Below, piece by piece: positions 42,873 through 50,136 of a stretch of DNA of 64,000 nucleotides (its first letter is position 1; every line of letters starts with the position of its first letter). Below the pieces are notes generated by a model. The model saw only the letters and a list, made by a program, of their open reading frames with translations, did not search any database and was not told the DNA's origin. The stretch lies in the NCBI RefSeq assembly GCF_007992195.1, contig NZ_BJZU01000052.1:1-64000 (forward strand). Direction: 5' to 3'. The position numbers and the translations under genes were made by a program. Source of the stretch: Methylobacterium oxalidis (lineage in GTDB: Bacteria > Pseudomonadota > Alphaproteobacteria > Rhizobiales > Beijerinckiaceae).

Positions 42873-43586
42873 ATGAGGCCCGATCGCCGCCGCTTCGTCG
42901 CCTGCGCCTGCTGCGCCGTCCTCGGAGGCCTTGCCCCCGCCGCGACCGCGATCCCTCCGGCACGTGCTGCCGGAGCCAAGCGCACGGATCTCAGCCCGGA
43001 CCAGGCCCTCGCGCTCCTGAAGCAGGGCAACCAGTCCTTCACGACGGACGCGCCCTTCCGGCGCGAGGCGTCCGACCGCGACCGGCGCATCGAGATCGCG
43101 CGGGGCCAGACGCCCTTCGTCGTCCTGGTCGGCTGCTCGGACAGCCGGGTGCCGCCCGAGCTCCTGTTCGGGCGCGGCCTGGGCGAGCTGTTCATCGTGC
43201 GCAACGCCGGCAACACCGTCGACACCACGGCGATGGGCTCCATCGAGTACGGGGTGGTCGAACTCGGCGTCCCGCTCGTCGTGGTGCTCGGACACGAGAA
43301 GTGCGGCGCGGTGCAGGCGGCCGTCAGCGTCGTGACGGACAACGCCGTGTTCCCGGGCAGCATCGGGAAGATGATCGAGCCGATCGTGCCGGCCGTCCTG
43401 AGGGCGCGGGGGCAGCCTGGGGACTTCATCGACAACGCGGTGCGCGAGAACGTGCGGCGCACGGTGCAGCGTCTGCGCACGGCCGAGGCGCTCTTGGTGG
43501 ATCCCATCCGGGCCGGCAAGCTCAAGATCGTCGGGGCGCGCTACGACCTCGACGACGGCAGCGTCGACTTCTTCGAGGAGGGCTGA
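42873..43586 (+). CDS. Exported beta-class carbonic anhydrase
   Basis: A 237-residue beta-carbonic anhydrase, interconverting CO2 and bicarbonate with a Zn2+ held by Cys88 (GCSDSR, with Asp90 and Arg92), His141 and Cys144 (HEKCGA). All ligands and the Asp-Arg dyad are present. Unlike the usual cytoplasmic enzyme it has an N-terminal leader with a twin-arginine-like DRRRFVACACCAVLGGLAPA, so it is probably exported folded to the periplasm. It stands alone on the plus strand. Confidence 0.94.
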   Translation: MRPDRRRFVACACCAVLGGLAPAATAIPPARAAGAKRTDLSPDQALALLKQGNQSFTTDAPFRREASDRDRRIEIARGQTPFVVLVGCSDSRVPPELLFGRGLGELFIVRNAGNTVDTTAMGSIEYGVVELGVPLVVVLGHEKCGAVQAAVSVVTDNAVFPGSIGKMIEPIVPAVLRARGQPGDFIDNAVRENVRRTVQRLRTAEALLVDPIRAGKLKIVGARYDLDDGSVDFFEEG

Positions 43587-43714
43587 GCCTCGCGAGGCCG
43601 CCCGTACCCTTCCGGACTCAGCACTTCTCTGGCGCGGCGCACCGCGAACCGCCGAAGCTTGAGCATACTTGTCGGAGCGGGGGTCCCGAGACGGCTCCCG
43701 TGAGGGAGTCGTTG

Positions 43715-44359
43715 ATGTCCTGCGGTAACATACCGACGGTTGTGGTCGCCTCGAACGCCCTGGCCCGGGAGGGGCTGAGGTCGCATCTGCACGGGTCGCG
43801 GTTCGCGGTGATGCCGGGCGATGGGGCGGCGGGCGGCCCGGCGCCGCTCCTCATCGTGGCGATGCTCGACGAGCCCCGCAGCGCCGAGACCGTTCGCACC
43901 CTCCGCGCGGCCTGGCCCGAGGCGCGGCTCGTCCTGTTCACCGGCGCCGCCGGCCTGCCGCCGGAGGACCTCTGCGCCGCGGCCAACGGCATCCTCGACG
44001 GCGCGGCCGGACCGGCGAGCCTGATCGGAGCGCTCGAACTCGTGATGGAGGACGTGGCCGTGCTGTCGCCGGGCCTCCTCGGCCGCCTCATCGAGCATGC
44101 CCGCCCGGCCCTGGCGAGGCCGGCCGCATCCTCCGCCCAGGCGGCCGCCCCCGGCCTCGCCGCGCCCCTCTCGACCAGCGAGGTGAAGGTGCTGCGCTGC
44201 CTCGCGGGGGGCGCCTCGAACAAGATGATCGCCCTGCGCTACGCACTCGCGGAGCCGACCGTGAAGATCCACGTCAAGAACATCCTGCGCAAGCTGAAGG
44301 CGCAGAACCGGACGCAGGCCGCCATCTGGGCCCGCGAGAACGGGCTCCACCCGCTCTGA
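43715..44359 (+). CDS. LuxR/FixJ-type transcriptional regulator
   Basis: A 214-residue regulator with a receiver-like N-terminal domain (VVVASNALAREGLRSHLHGS; LVLFTGAAGL in place of the usual LxxT) and a C-terminal LuxR helix-turn-helix (LSTSEVKVLRCLAGGASNKM; EPTVKIHVKNILRKLKAQNR, about residues 150-205). The receiver lacks an obvious phospho-acceptor Asp at the expected strand end (LLIVAMLDEPRS has one possible Asp), so it may not be phosphorylated normally. Start ATG follows GAGGGAG. Confidence 0.9.
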   Translation: MSCGNIPTVVVASNALAREGLRSHLHGSRFAVMPGDGAAGGPAPLLIVAMLDEPRSAETVRTLRAAWPEARLVLFTGAAGLPPEDLCAAANGILDGAAGPASLIGALELVMEDVAVLSPGLLGRLIEHARPALARPAASSAQAAAPGLAAPLSTSEVKVLRCLAGGASNKMIALRYALAEPTVKIHVKNILRKLKAQNRTQAAIWARENGLHPL

Positions 44360-44454
44360 GGCGTATGGCTTCGCCGCATCGTCTCACGCCGAGCCGGGAC
44401 GCCGTCCGGCGGAAGAGGCTCCGGCGCCCCGATCCGAACCTGTCCAGCGCGCGC

Positions 44455-44595
44455 TCAGGCCTCGCGCTCGCCCCGCCCCTCGGCCTTCACGGCGGTGAGC
44501 CTGCGCAGCACCGTGCGGACATGGGCGCGCACCTGCTCGCGGCGGGCCACCGTCTCGTCTCTTCCCTCGTTGCGTGATCCGCCGGCCGTGCTCAT
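44455..44595 (-). CDS. Possible small basic protein, 46 aa
   Basis: From the ATG at 44595 (GGTGG upstream) the product starts MSTAGGSRNEGRDETVARRE and continues with a helical basic stretch QVRAHVRTVLRRLTAVKAEG. The frame is open to 44712 but that part is less coding-like. It could be a small regulatory protein or chance; no family known. Confidence 0.38.
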   Translation of the reverse strand: MSTAGGSRNEGRDETVARREQVRAHVRTVLRRLTAVKAEGRGEREA

Positions 44596-44934
44596 GGAGT
44601 GCCACCCGTGTCGATGCGCGGCCCGCGCTCGCGCGCCGGCAGCAGGTGTACGGCTGAAGAGTTCGCCTCTTAATCCGTCTGCGCCAGACACTGGACTGAA
44701 ATCATAAAACACGGGCTCAATAAAGGTATATAATCCGAATCGTTCTGTTAGGACGTCATTAATCTAAACGACTGATGAATTGCTGATGGCCTACCTCAAG
44801 CTGACAACAGCATCGCGTGCGAGATCCTGCCGCGACGTCTCCGCAGAGCGGACGGAGGCGGTAAACCGGACGACCCGGCGGGCGGACACCGCGCACAGCG
44901 CCGCGGCCCGCGGCCGTCAGGGAGGAGCGAACCC
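44596..44934. other. AT-rich intergenic region
   Basis: Bases about 44690-44810 are among the most AT-rich in the window (AATAAAGGTATATAATCCGAATCG and neighbours, quoted in part), with TATAAT-like sequence at 44728-44733. Probably the promoter of the gene at 44935, with a long leader. No gene seen. Confidence 0.5.
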
Positions 44935-45219
44935 GTGCTGAAGCGCTTCTACTTCGACCTCGTATCCCGGGAGCGTGTCATCCCGGACAGGACGGGCATC
45001 GAGGCGGCGGACCTGGAGGAGGCGCTGGAGGAAGCGGAGGCGGCCCTGCAGGAGATGCGCGAGAGCGGCGAGGCGGCCGAGTTCGACGAGGGCTGGAGCC
45101 TGCTGATTCGCGACGAGGCCGGCGCCTCCCTCCGGAAGCTGCCGATCCTGGTCTATCTCGCCTTCACGCAACTGATGATGGATGCGGGCGAGCTGCTGAT
45201 GTTCGTCACCGAGACTTGA
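44935..45219 (+). CDS. DUF6894-like acidic protein, 94 aa, GTG start
   Basis: The GTG at 44935 has GGGAGGAG upstream. The product (KRFYFDLVSRERVIPDRTGI, AADLEEALEEAEAALQEMRE, WSLLIRDEAGASLRKLPIL) follows the DUF6894 pattern: R-F-Y-F-D start, D-x-x-G-I-E-A, a helix, and W-x-L-x-I-x-D-x-x-G. It is more acidic than the others and carries an extra hydrophobic C-terminal part (LVYLAFTQLMMDAGELLMFV). Function unknown. Confidence 0.74.
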   Translation: MLKRFYFDLVSRERVIPDRTGIEAADLEEALEEAEAALQEMRESGEAAEFDEGWSLLIRDEAGASLRKLPILVYLAFTQLMMDAGELLMFVTET

Positions 45220-45419
45220 GGGCCCGAGCCCCATCCGAAAGAATTCCTCGCTCTCGTGCGAAGACGGTCGACAATTTTCACATCTCGTCAACCAGTACGC
45301 GCCTTCGCAGGCGCGAATTTCGCGCGACATCGAAAAAGCATCGTTTCGAGTGCCCGCCCCATTTAGGACGCCTTTAGTATCTCAATGGCCAAGCTAGAAC
45401 TCTAACCGAGGGGGAGCGC

Positions 45420-46478
45420 ATGGCCGACTACGTGCTGGAGGGTCCGCGGTGGGGCGCGGGGGCGCGGGGAACGAGCGGCGGCACCGTGACCTGGGCGATC
45501 GACGCCGCCCTGCCGGCCGCCTTCGCGAGCGTCATCCAGTCCGCCTTCGCCACCTGGGCGAGCGTGGCCAACATCAGCTTCCAGCAGGTCGCCTCCACCG
45601 CCACAGCGAACATCGACCTGACGCAGGGCGCCATCGACGGGCTCGGCAACACGCTGGGCTACGCGAGCTACAACTTCTCCGGTCAGCGCATGAGCGCGGC
45701 CACCGTCACCTTCGACTCGGCTGAGGGCTGGCGCGCCTCGGGCAGCAAGGTCGTCAGCAACCAGGGCACCGACTTCTACCTCGTGGCCCTGCACGAGATC
45801 GGCCACGCGCTCGGGCTCGACCATTACAACGGCAAGCCGGAGGTGATGAATTCGATCATCAGCCCCGCCATCACCGGCCTGATGGCGGGCGACATCGCGG
45901 GCATCCAGGCCCTCTACGGGGCGGCCCCAGCCGCCCCGCCCGTCTCGACCGTCACGCCCCCGGCGCCCGTGAGCCCCGCGCAGCCGACCGCCTCGGCCTC
46001 GGGCGTCACCGCCGTCTACCGCTTCTACGACGCGAGCACGGGCGACCACTTCTACACGACGAGCACGGCCGAGAAGGCGCAGATCCTCAAGACGCTGCCG
46101 AGCTACCAGTACGAGGGCGTCGGCTGGGCAACGCCCCAGGACGGCCCGAACACCATCGACGTGTTCCGCTTCTACGACACCAAGACCGGCCAGCACTTCT
46201 TCACCACCGACGCGGCCGAGCGCGACACCATCCTGAAGACGCTGCCGAGCTACCACTACGAGGGCGTGGCCTTCGAGGCCTATGCCAGCGCGGCCGCGGC
46301 AGGGGCGGGCGGCGTGACGCTCGAGCGCTTCTACAACACGCAGACGGGCCTGCATCACTACGCGGCCAACGCCGCCGAGGCGGCGGCCATCAACCAGGGC
46401 TCGGCCGGGCCGGGCTGGGTCGACGAGGGCCGCGCCTTCACCGTCCACATCCCCACCGACGGCATGCTCTTCGCCTGA
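45420..46478 (+). CDS. M10-type metalloprotease with DUF5648 repeats
   Basis: A 352-residue protein. Residues 1-170 are a matrixin/serralysin-like protease domain with the complete zinc motif HEIGHALGLDH (His125, Glu126, His129, His135) and a Met-turn (EVMNS, about 143). A Pro/Ala linker follows, then three repeats (VYRFYDASTGDHFYTTS; VFRFYDTKTGQHFFTTD; LERFYNTQTGLHHYAAN) of the DUF5648 type. There is no N-terminal signal peptide and no RTX nonapeptides. Type I or another non-Sec secretion route is likely. A GGGGGAG site precedes the ATG. Confidence 0.92.
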   Translation: MADYVLEGPRWGAGARGTSGGTVTWAIDAALPAAFASVIQSAFATWASVANISFQQVASTATANIDLTQGAIDGLGNTLGYASYNFSGQRMSAATVTFDSAEGWRASGSKVVSNQGTDFYLVALHEIGHALGLDHYNGKPEVMNSIISPAITGLMAGDIAGIQALYGAAPAAPPVSTVTPPAPVSPAQPTASASGVTAVYRFYDASTGDHFYTTSTAEKAQILKTLPSYQYEGVGWATPQDGPNTIDVFRFYDTKTGQHFFTTDAAERDTILKTLPSYHYEGVAFEAYASAAAAGAGGVTLERFYNTQTGLHHYAANAAEAAAINQGSAGPGWVDEGRAFTVHIPTDGMLFA

Positions 46479-46550
46479 GCCGGACGCGCGCCGAACCGGT
46501 GCTCGCCCCGCGGAGCGATCCGCGGGGCCTCCCGTTCGCGGCGGCCGCCG

Positions 46551-46697
46551 TCAGATGTCCTCGCCGGGCCGCGTCAGAGGTGCGCCGGCGGTCGCGGTCG
46601 CCGGCTGCAGCGGCCGCTCGTTGCGCACGGCCATGATGTTCCACACGGCCAGGGCGAGGTAGGGACCGACGAAGACCAGGAAAAAGACCAAGCTCAT
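46551..46697 (-). CDS. Tiny membrane protein, 48 aa
   Basis: The ATG at 46697 has a strong GGGAGG eight bases upstream. The product starts MSLVFFLVFVGPYLALAVWN (one helix), then MAVRNERPLQPATATAGA and ends RPGEDI. The design resembles 1154-1309 and 47271-47375 (short anchor, then RNER-type residues). It lies on the opposite strand to the M10 protease gene, convergent with it. Function unknown. Confidence 0.6.
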   Translation of the reverse strand: MSLVFFLVFVGPYLALAVWNIMAVRNERPLQPATATAGAPLTRPGEDI

Positions 46698-47270
46698 GCT
46701 CGCCTCCCGTCAGGTGAGGAGACCAGGCCCCGAAAGCGGGCATGCGACCCTGCACCCTTGACGCTTAAGTCTCGAGCGGTGGGTTCCGTTTCAAGCGAAG
46801 GTTGCATCACCGCGGCGGGACCGCGAGCGTTCGCGGCACATCGCCCGCTGACGTGGCGGCGGACGGCGTATTCGCCAGACGACCGGGCGTATCGCTGCCT
46901 TGCCCGCGGGTCACGGATGGTTCCCGCCATCGAACGCGTTGGTCCAGTGGCAGTGTCGCCGTCGCGCTCGCAAGCACCGGCGAGCTGAAGCGGGAAGAGG
47001 CACTTGCGGGCGCGCCGGCTCATCGATGGGAGCGGCGCCGAATCCGAAGGCGGCAGGCAGAGGCTCGGTCGCCCGCCGCGCCGTCCGCGCCCTATCGTAC
47101 GCAATCTCCCGACGCGGCGTAGGGCTTCAGCGCGTGGCGTGAGAGGCCGCGTCGGCCCGGCCGGGCACCGACCCGCGCATTCCAGCAGACGGTCCGCATC
47201 GGGAGCGGATTGGCTGACACCCTGGTGCGCTGTAGGATGGCTCCCTGTGGCCTCCTTCGAGGGTGTTGCC
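46698..47270. other. Gene-free region, about 570 bases
   Basis: I find no gene. Open frames on both strands give Arg/Ser/Pro-rich translations. The base composition is slightly less GC-rich than coding DNA. It separates two divergent tiny membrane-protein genes and presumably holds their promoters. Confidence 0.4.
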
Positions 47271-47375
47271 ATGACCATGAACCTCCTGGTCTTCGCCGCC
47301 GCGCCGCTGCTGATCGGACTGACGGCAGCCATCGTCGTCCTCATCGCCGAGCGTCGGAACGAGCGCACGCCCTGA
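47271..47375 (+). CDS. Tiny membrane protein, 34 aa
   Basis: From the ATG at 47271 (GAGGGTG upstream): MTMNLLVFAAAPLLIGLTAA and IVVLIAERRNERTP. One transmembrane helix fills residues 5-25, followed by a charged ERRNERTP tail similar in kind to the VRNERP of the 48-residue protein on the other side of the gap. It could be a regulatory membrane peptide; too short to be sure. Confidence 0.5.
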   Translation: MTMNLLVFAAAPLLIGLTAAIVVLIAERRNERTP

Positions 47376-47425
47376 GCCGGCCCGAGGCGTGCTCGCGATC
47401 GGGCGGCAGCCGTTCCGGCGACCGC

Positions 47426-47701
47426 CTACACCCTGCGCGGTCGAGCCAGGAGGATGGCCGTGCCGACCGTCGATCGCTTCACGCGGGACGACACCAATGA
47501 GCTGGCCAGGACGGCTCCTGCCAGGGGGTAGGCCTGAAGGGCCGCGGCGACATCGAGCACGAGCCCCAGGACGAGCGTATGCGTGCGAAGTTCCGGAGCA
47601 GCGATGTAGTTGTCGACGAGGCGAGCCACGGCCTCGGGCCGGAGAAGCCCTCGATCCAGCAGCTCGAGCACGGTCGGGTCGGAAGCAGGAGCTGTGGCCA
47701 T
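47426..47701 (-). CDS. Hypothetical protein, 91 aa
   Basis: A helical protein (DPTVLELLDRGLLRPEAVAR, LVDNYIAAPELRTHTLVLGL) with a moderately hydrophobic C-terminal half (VLDVAAALQAYPLAGAVLAS) that may be membrane-associated. No clear Shine-Dalgarno sequence. The family is unknown. Confidence 0.6.
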   Translation of the reverse strand: MATAPASDPTVLELLDRGLLRPEAVARLVDNYIAAPELRTHTLVLGLVLDVAAALQAYPLAGAVLASSLVSSRVKRSTVGTAILLARPRRV

Positions 47702-48074
47702 GGCGCTGTCTGGCAGGTGTCTGAGGCTGGGCTAGACGATCGGCCGAGCACATCCAACCTCGAAGCGTAGCGCCGGACGACCCACCGGGAACTTGTGCTC
47801 CGAGCACAACAGAGCGACGACGATGACGGGATCCGGAGACCGGATTCGGATTGATGTCTTTGCCAAGCAGACGAAGCCGCAGTCGAATTCCAAGCGTTCC
47901 GTCAAGTTTCAGACAGTGACTGAAGCGCAACACCGCTGCCATCCCACTCCAGCGCAGGCGGAAAATTGCAACTTCTAGTTTGACGCGCTCCGAGCGGTGT
48001 TTCAGATCTGGTTAACGGCGGTGAAACTGCGTGGAAGCCTCGCATCCATCAGGGCCGTGAGGGAATTTGCGCTC
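47702..48074. other. AT-richer region upstream of coiled-coil gene pair
   Basis: Bases about 47815-48000 are AT-richer than neighbours and probably carry the promoter of the gene pair that follows. A GTG at 47997 in frame with the first gene is an alternative start. The short frame at 47793-47978 is not convincing. Confidence 0.4.
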
Positions 48075-48575
48075 GTGGATCAACTCAAGGCGTTCTCCTG
48101 GGACAGCATCGTCGATCGAAAAGCTGAGCCAAAGCCGCCTGAGAAGCATGCGCCCGCCGAGGAGCGCATCACGACCGTCCTGCGACTGATGAATTCTTCC
48201 GACGATGCGGCAAGCTCCGGACCGCCCACGCGCAGATCGTCGCCCGAGGACTGGGTCAGCCTGATCGAGCGGGTTCGCTCCGCAGCCTCGCGCGTCAGGG
48301 AGGTGGAGAACCACGCCCACGAGCAGGAACTGCGGGTGCAGGATCTGCTGGAGCGGGTGCGCGAGGACATCGCGAGCGCGAACGAGCGCGTGAAGATCGC
48401 GGAAGCGCACGCGCGAGACATCCAAGCGCGGGCGGATGCCCTGCTCAAGGCGGCTGACGAGCGGGTCAAGGCAGCCGAGGACCGCGCCCGCCTCGCCGAG
48501 GAGTGGCTGGCACGCGTCTACGACACCATCGCCAGCGAGTTCGCGTTCGCCCAGCCCGAGAAGCGCTCCGCATGA
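48075..48575 (+). CDS. Coiled-coil protein, tandem copy 1
   Basis: From a GTG at 48075 (GAGGGAA upstream) the product is 166 residues; a GTG at 47997 would add 26. The N-terminus is variable (VDQLKAFSWDSIVDRKAEPK). Residues about 55-166 are a continuous heptad-like helix: EDWVSLIERVRSAASRVREV, VKIAEAHARDIQARADALL, AAEDRARLAEEWLARVYDTI. It shares W-x-x-x-I-x-x-V-R near the start and an EEWLARVY/LGRLYSCL-type end with the next gene. Its stop overlaps that gene's start by four bases. Confidence 0.8.
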   Translation: MDQLKAFSWDSIVDRKAEPKPPEKHAPAEERITTVLRLMNSSDDAASSGPPTRRSSPEDWVSLIERVRSAASRVREVENHAHEQELRVQDLLERVREDIASANERVKIAEAHARDIQARADALLKAADERVKAAEDRARLAEEWLARVYDTIASEFAFAQPEKRSA

Positions 48576-49045
48576 TCGCGCAGGCCGCTCCGGCGCGGAC
48601 CGGCGTTGTCCGACAGGACGCGCAGCAGAACGTCGTGCCCCTGTTCGCGGAGCACGACGCTTCCGGAAGCCCGAAGGCCCAGGATCCGGCGGAGGAGGCC
48701 GACTGGCCCGGAGCCATCCAGCTCGTCCGCGATGTCGGCGCACGGGTGCGGCGTGCGCGTGAGCTGGCGCACGATCTCACCAGGCAGTCGCAGGTTCTCG
48801 TTCAGCGCAGCATCACGGATGCCGAGGCGGCGGAAGAGCGCGCTCGGGTCGCGGAGGCCGCCGCACAGAGCGCCATGCGGCGCGCGGCCAAGTCGGAGAA
48901 GGCCGCGCGACTGGCTGAGGAGCGTGCTCGCCTCGCCGAGGAGCAGATGCAGGCCGCCAAGGCGAGCGAGGCCGAGGCGCGGCTGTGGCTGGGCCGGCTG
49001 TACAGCTGCCTCAGAAGCGAGTTCGACAGCCTCACGCTCGAATGA
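48572..49045 (+). CDS. Coiled-coil protein, tandem copy 2
   Basis: A 157-residue paralogue of the previous gene, coupled by ATGA. It has a different N-terminus (MIAQAAPARTGVVRQDAQQN), then EADWPGAIQLVRDVGARVRR, a long Ala/Glu/Arg coiled coil, and RLWLGRLYSCLRSEF at the end, corresponding to WLARVYDTIASEF in copy 1. Parallel duplicated coiled coils suggest a hetero-oligomer. No membrane segment; function unknown. Confidence 0.8.
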   Translation: MIAQAAPARTGVVRQDAQQNVVPLFAEHDASGSPKAQDPAEEADWPGAIQLVRDVGARVRRARELAHDLTRQSQVLVQRSITDAEAAEERARVAEAAAQSAMRRAAKSEKAARLAEERARLAEEQMQAAKASEAEARLWLGRLYSCLRSEFDSLTLE

Positions 49046-49151
49046 CGTGGCCGATCCGGGGGCGATGGTCCCGCCGGCAGCCAACGGATGGCGGGCACCT
49101 GTGAGAGGATCGAGAGGCCCGCCCCGCGTCTCGTCGTCCCGGCGCCGCGCT

Positions 49152-49880
49152 TCAGACCTGTGCCAGGCCACCGTCCACGCACAGGTCCGCGCCCGTCACG
49201 AAGCTGCTCTCGGCGCTGGCGAGGAAGAGGGCCGCAGCCGCCACCTCCTCCGGTCGCCCCAGCCGTCCGATCGGGATCCGGTTCGTGAGCGCCTCGCGAA
49301 CCTCGTCGGTGACGGCCTGGAACAACGCCGTGTCGATGGGGCCGGGGCTGACGACGTTGACGCGTATCCCGCGCGGCGCCAGTTCACCGGCCCAGGTCCG
49401 CGCGAACGAGCGGATGGCGGCCTTGCTGGCGGCGTAGACGCCGTAGCCCGGCGTGCCGATCAGGGCCGCGATGGAGCCGATCAGCACGACAGCGCTGCCC
49501 GCCCCCATATGTTCCGCCGCCGCCTGCGTGGCGAAGGCGAGCGCGCGCGCGTTCAGGCCGAAGGTGCGGTCGAAGTGCTCCTCGGTGAGATCGGCGAGCG
49601 GCCGCTGCTCCGACGATCCCGCACTGACCACCAGGATGTCGATCCTTCCCCGCTCGGCCGCGATCGCCTCGATCGCGCGTCGGAGGGCGTGCGGATCGCT
49701 GGCGTCAGCCTGGATCGGGCGGACGCCGGCGCTCCGGTCGACCGCCGCTCGCAGCGCCGCCTCGTGCCGGCTCGTCGCGAAGACCTCCGCGCCCTCCGAG
49801 GCGAAGCGCTCGCTGATGGCGAGGCCGATGCCGCTGCCGCCTCCGATAACGACCGCCACCTTGTTCCCGAGCAGGCCCAT
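49152..49880 (-). CDS. SDR-family NAD(P)-dependent oxidoreductase
   Basis: A 242-residue classical short-chain dehydrogenase. Cofactor motif VIGGGSGIGLAISERF at residues 11-26, catalytic Ser in LIGSIAAL, Tyr/Lys in YGVYAASKAAIRSFA (about 145-159), and the usual C-terminal GRLGRPEEVAAAALFLASAE. The substrate is unknown (sequence resembles 3-oxoacyl reductase and alcohol-type SDRs alike). The start at 49880 is preferred; the upstream extension to 50009 is Arg/Cys-rich. Confidence 0.95.
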   Translation of the reverse strand: MGLLGNKVAVVIGGGSGIGLAISERFASEGAEVFATSRHEAALRAAVDRSAGVRPIQADASDPHALRRAIEAIAAERGRIDILVVSAGSSEQRPLADLTEEHFDRTFGLNARALAFATQAAAEHMGAGSAVVLIGSIAALIGTPGYGVYAASKAAIRSFARTWAGELAPRGIRVNVVSPGPIDTALFQAVTDEVREALTNRIPIGRLGRPEEVAAAALFLASAESSFVTGADLCVDGGLAQV

Positions 49881-50136
49881 GGCGAAGATCCCCTGATCCG
49901 CCGCGCAGGCCGACCCTATCAGCAGCGGAAGATCGGAAGAAGCGCGGGGACGGCGGGCATCTGTACAAGCCAAGCCGTTACAGCAGAGAAGGCCCCTCTC
50001 GCGCCGCATCTAATACTTTGTATCGTATGCGGCCATACCATTGTGAAGTGAAATAAGCCGAAATATGTCAATTTATCTGCTGCCCGAAGCATAGAATAGG
50101 GCACTCAATCTCTGTTTGTTTTGATTGAGGCAGCCA

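Noticed and set aside
47793..47978. 61-residue open frame
   Set aside because: Lacks a ribosome-binding site and a coherent composition; it is more likely part of the promoter region for the coiled-coil gene pair.
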